Shown here: positions 8,585 through 10,403 of the stretch, piece after piece
Position numbering within the stretch: position 1 is the stretch's first letter
How the letters are laid out: each line of letters starts with the position of its first letter
From: Echinostoma caproni
Taxonomy: Eukaryota; Platyhelminthes; Trematoda; Plagiorchiida; Echinostomatidae
NCBI GenBank assembly: GCA_900618425.1
Contig: UZAN01042412.1
Span: 1 to 10,403 of the forward strand
Reading direction: 5' to 3'
DNA length: 10,403 nt
Made by a program: the position numbers and the translations under genes
The notes under the pieces: model-generated
Seen by the model: only the letters and a program-made list of their open reading frames with translations
Database searches by the model: none
Told to the model about the DNA's origin: nothing

Positions 8585-8755
8585 GTTGAATCTGTCATTC
8601 TCTTTCAATGCGATGAAAATGTTCGTGATAACCGACACAGAGCACTGGACCACGTGGTGAAATTTACTATAGATTATCAAGATTGGATTAGCCCATTCGA
8701 TTGTTCAGAGCCACAAAGTACTCTTGAATGGTTGATCACATTAACGCTGCATTAG
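8585..8755 (+). pseudogene. Unidentified coding relic, inverted copy A
   Basis: An open stretch of 56 codons bounded by TAA (8582) and TAG (8753-8755). Its second half contains Y-Q-D-W-I-S-P-F-D-C-S-E and L-E-W-L-I-T-L-T. The same words occur on the opposite strand at 9350-9523, with mostly conservative changes (S/T, I/V, D/E), so the duplicated segment once coded for protein. It has no start codon at its head, no clear splice borders and no neighbouring gene to join. I cannot name the family. It could be a mobile-element protein or a duplicated host exon. Confidence 0.55.
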
Positions 8756-8951
8756 TGATTGGCCCCTAACTTCTCTCGACTTTTCTGTTTTGTTGTGTCG
8801 TGTTATCCAATATGATTAGTGTTCTTGTCTTCGTCTCGCGGTTGTTATCTCAATGACTATACAATTACTTAGACTGCAGTATACGTGTGAATAGATGCAG
8901 GGAAATGGTAGTGGAAACTTTGTGCAAACTCATGTTTCTGACTTCTCTTAA

Positions 8952-9256
8952 GTTATCAATGACAATCCGAATATCATCGGCATTACCTTCCGTATAACGT
9001 AGATATTTTCAATAATCGCCGAGCTCAGGATTCCAAATATTCCATGAATAAGTCCACCAGCACTGACCCCAAAGGGCTTCTATGGCCATGATACCAACTT
9101 GTATGTGTGCTATTCTGCTCCACGTTTTTTGGATCATCGCGGGGAAGTTCTGGTAGACTCACTAAGAATAGGTTCTATTTTGGGCACATATTTTTTTCGG
9201 TCTAATAACATTGCAAAAATTACTTTGTCAGGGTGTAGAATAATAAGTTTCTTCAT
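8952..9256 (-). pseudogene. Penelope-like element reverse transcriptase relic, internally deleted and frameshifted
   Basis: Three blocks in the right order match Penelope-like reverse transcriptases. At 9256-9134, LIILHPDKVIFAMLLDRKKY with K-I-E-P-I-L-S corresponds to the family's I-V-I-L-P-A-D-K-G...M-D-R...Y...LLSD region. At about 9111-9028, Q-V-G-I-M-A then, after a frameshift, SPLGSVLVDLFMEYLE corresponds to G-x-x-M-G-S-P-L-G-P-x-x-A-D/N-x-F-M-x-x-L-E. At 8981-8952, ADDIRIVIDN corresponds to the catalytic Y-V-D-D-I-F block, with Tyr-Val changed to Asn-Ala. The spacing between blocks one and two is far too short, so the segment carrying catalytic motif A is deleted. Several stops and frameshifts make it non-functional. 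No GIY-YIG endonuclease is seen. Confidence 0.7.
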
Positions 9257-9349
9257 GCGTTTCAGTTACTTCAATGCCACCAAGTGTTCCATTGTTAGTA
9301 GAGAACTTAGCAAGTAACTATGCTATTGTGTCGTTCTAGATCCACCAGC

Positions 9350-9523
9350 TTAGCTTTTATCCAGCATTCTGCGTCTTTTGATGACGGAGCCAACGGTTTC
9401 AGTTGTTGGTATAAGTTTCCAAAATCGTCCAGTTAATGTGATCAGCCATTCAAGAGCGCCTGGTGCATCTGAACAATCGAATGGGCTAACCCAAGCTTGA
9501 TATGATATACTAAATTTCTCCTT
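9350..9523 (-). pseudogene. Unidentified coding relic, inverted copy B
   Basis: Open for 58 codons from after TGA (9526-9524) to TAA (9352-9350). It includes Y-Q-A-W-V-S-P-F-D-C-S-D, L-E-W-L-I-T-L-T and a basic end (V-I-K-R-R-R). It pairs with copy A over 9431-9518 against 8659-8746, about 84 percent identical by hand count (14 differences in 87 bases) with a 22-base exact core. Farther upstream (about 9526-9615) a related frame carries L-P-F-Q-S-N-E-Y, matching I-L-F-Q-C-D-E-N of copy A, but with two stops before 9523, so this copy is broken. The protein family is not recognised. Confidence 0.55.
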
Positions 9524-9783
9524 TCAAATGTGTTTTTATCGACAACGAAGGGTAAACAATGCGTACTCATTTGATTGAAATGGCAAAGGCCGGATATAAG
9601 TTTTGTCAGTCTATCGCTCCCAACCCTAAGCATCTTATTGTCTGATGACCTTTTGACCTAATCTCGAATTCTGTGACACTTTTCTCTGTTCCCTTATGCC
9701 CGTTATTACACCTTAACATCTTCAGCTTGTGGGTGTACCTGTCCATCGAAACTTGTCTGCTTTACCGTGCTATTTTAAAAACC

Positions 9784-9936
9784 TTATTCATCCAGAGATG
9801 AAATTCGCATCCCAAGGCCTACCTGAATGATAGTTATTTGTGTTTCCATATGACTTTCATAGGACTTTCCTCCCGTTTGAATGGCCTTCAAAGTGTACCG
9901 TTCCGCAATTCTTGGCGTAGTCGTTTTGTAGGACTT
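9784..9936 (-). pseudogene. Unidentified open segment, possible exon or mobile-element relic
   Basis: Fifty codons lie between TAG (9939-9937) and TAA (9786-9784), reading through A-E-R-Y-T-L-K-A-I-Q-T-G-G-K-S-Y-E-S-H-M-E-T-Q-I. The composition looks protein-like rather than random. There is an exon-like acceptor TATAG just before and CAG/GTAGGC near 9817. No start codon at the head and no recognised domain. It may belong with the relics next to it. Confidence 0.35.
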
Positions 9937-9950
9937 CTATACCCAATGCT

Positions 9951-10115
9951 TCACTTTCCGTTTTTCGGCCGATTGTACTCGGTAAATTTGGTGGCCTCAT
10001 AACAGTCGTTAAACAAAATGTTTGCCTTATTGTCTCTCTGTTTCTCTAGGACACGTAGATTACCAATCCTGGTATATAGTTTGCCTGAACCTGAGGCACG
10101 TTTTCTACTAGTCAC
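9951..10115 (-). pseudogene. Unidentified open segment, possible exon or mobile-element relic
   Basis: Fifty-four codons between TAA (10118-10116) and TGA (9953-9951), with a charged, protein-like composition: R-I-G-N-L-R-V-L-E-K-Q-R-D-N-K and F-N-D-C-Y-E-A-T-K-F. A donor-like GTGAAG near its end would leave phase 2. No family recognised and no start codon at its head. Confidence 0.35.
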
Positions 10116-10403
10116 TTAATCACTGAACCTACTGGAATTTATTTAGTCAAAGATAGAACACGATGCCAAACGTTTGTTTTATTTGCTTCACTACTGCGGA
10201 GCGAAAGCAAGGAAAACAATTAAAACCATTGAAATACATTATGATGTCATCGTTGGAAACATATTTGAGGGTCTGTGGAATAGCAGCGAGTTGATTTCGT
10301 CCGTGGCTCAAATCTCGGATACCTCAGCACTATAGAACAACCGAAGGGCCAGCACTAACCTTACGACTTCGCATTTGTGGACCAGCCGAACAACAGCATC
10401 TTA
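10116..10403. other. No supported gene
   Basis: The last 288 bases have no open segment I can support. The final 130 bases are less AT-rich than their surroundings and could be the edge of another dispersed repeat cut by the window. Confidence 0.5.

Noticed and set aside
84..10115. Bacterial-style features: ribosome binding sites, operons, CRISPR arrays, tRNA or rRNA genes
   Set aside because: The intron-split genes show this is nuclear eukaryotic DNA. No regularly spaced repeats or structural RNA genes were seen on reading either strand.

Overview
This window is animal nuclear DNA. It is AT-rich, with short exons inside long introns, GT-AG splice signals, a multi-exon annexin gene and relics of retroelements. 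Taken together this fits a parasitic flatworm, most likely a Schistosoma-like trematode. That assignment is inference from style and content; no sequence marker in the window proves it. Two single N bases (3420 and 6105) look like assembly joins.

The main gene lies on the minus strand and reads from about 6165 down to 233. Six coding exons join with matching phases at every junction. They give an annexin of about 555 residues: a long Pro/Gly/Phe/Tyr-rich N-terminal arm (about 202 residues, like vertebrate annexins A7 and A11) followed by four annexin repeats. In all four repeats the acidic calcium ligand falls exactly 44 residues after the first position of the (M)-K-G-x-G-T loop. The C-terminal exon is the most divergent part. 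The N at 6105 breaks the reading frame inside the arm; counting it as an extra base restores a continuous Gly/Pro-rich frame.

Upstream of the arm on the same strand, two convincing exons (6497-6604 and 7075-7323) encode a Lys/Glu/Pro/Ser-rich, probably disordered stretch. They may be further 5' exons of the annexin or the end of a neighbouring gene. The phase at 6497 and an in-frame stop at 6190-6192 leave this open.

Layout by position: 233-716 C-terminal annexin exons; 1337-2253 middle exons; 2254-4406 a 2.1 kb intron holding a GC-richer repeat-like island (about 2491-2790); 4407-4788 the exon for repeat 1 and most of repeat 2; 5559-6165 the N-terminal arm; 6497-7323 the two upstream exons; 7324-8584 no supported gene; 8585-10115 a cluster of broken protein-coding relics. 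The cluster includes an internally deleted Penelope-like reverse transcriptase (8952-9256, minus) and an unidentified protein segment present as two diverged, inverted copies (8585-8755 plus, 9350-9523 minus). Two more unidentified open segments lie at 9784-9936 and 9951-10115.

Functionally, only the annexin can be interpreted. It should be a calcium-dependent phospholipid-binding protein whose N-terminal arm would mediate protein-protein contacts or self-association. The retroelement cluster appears dead.
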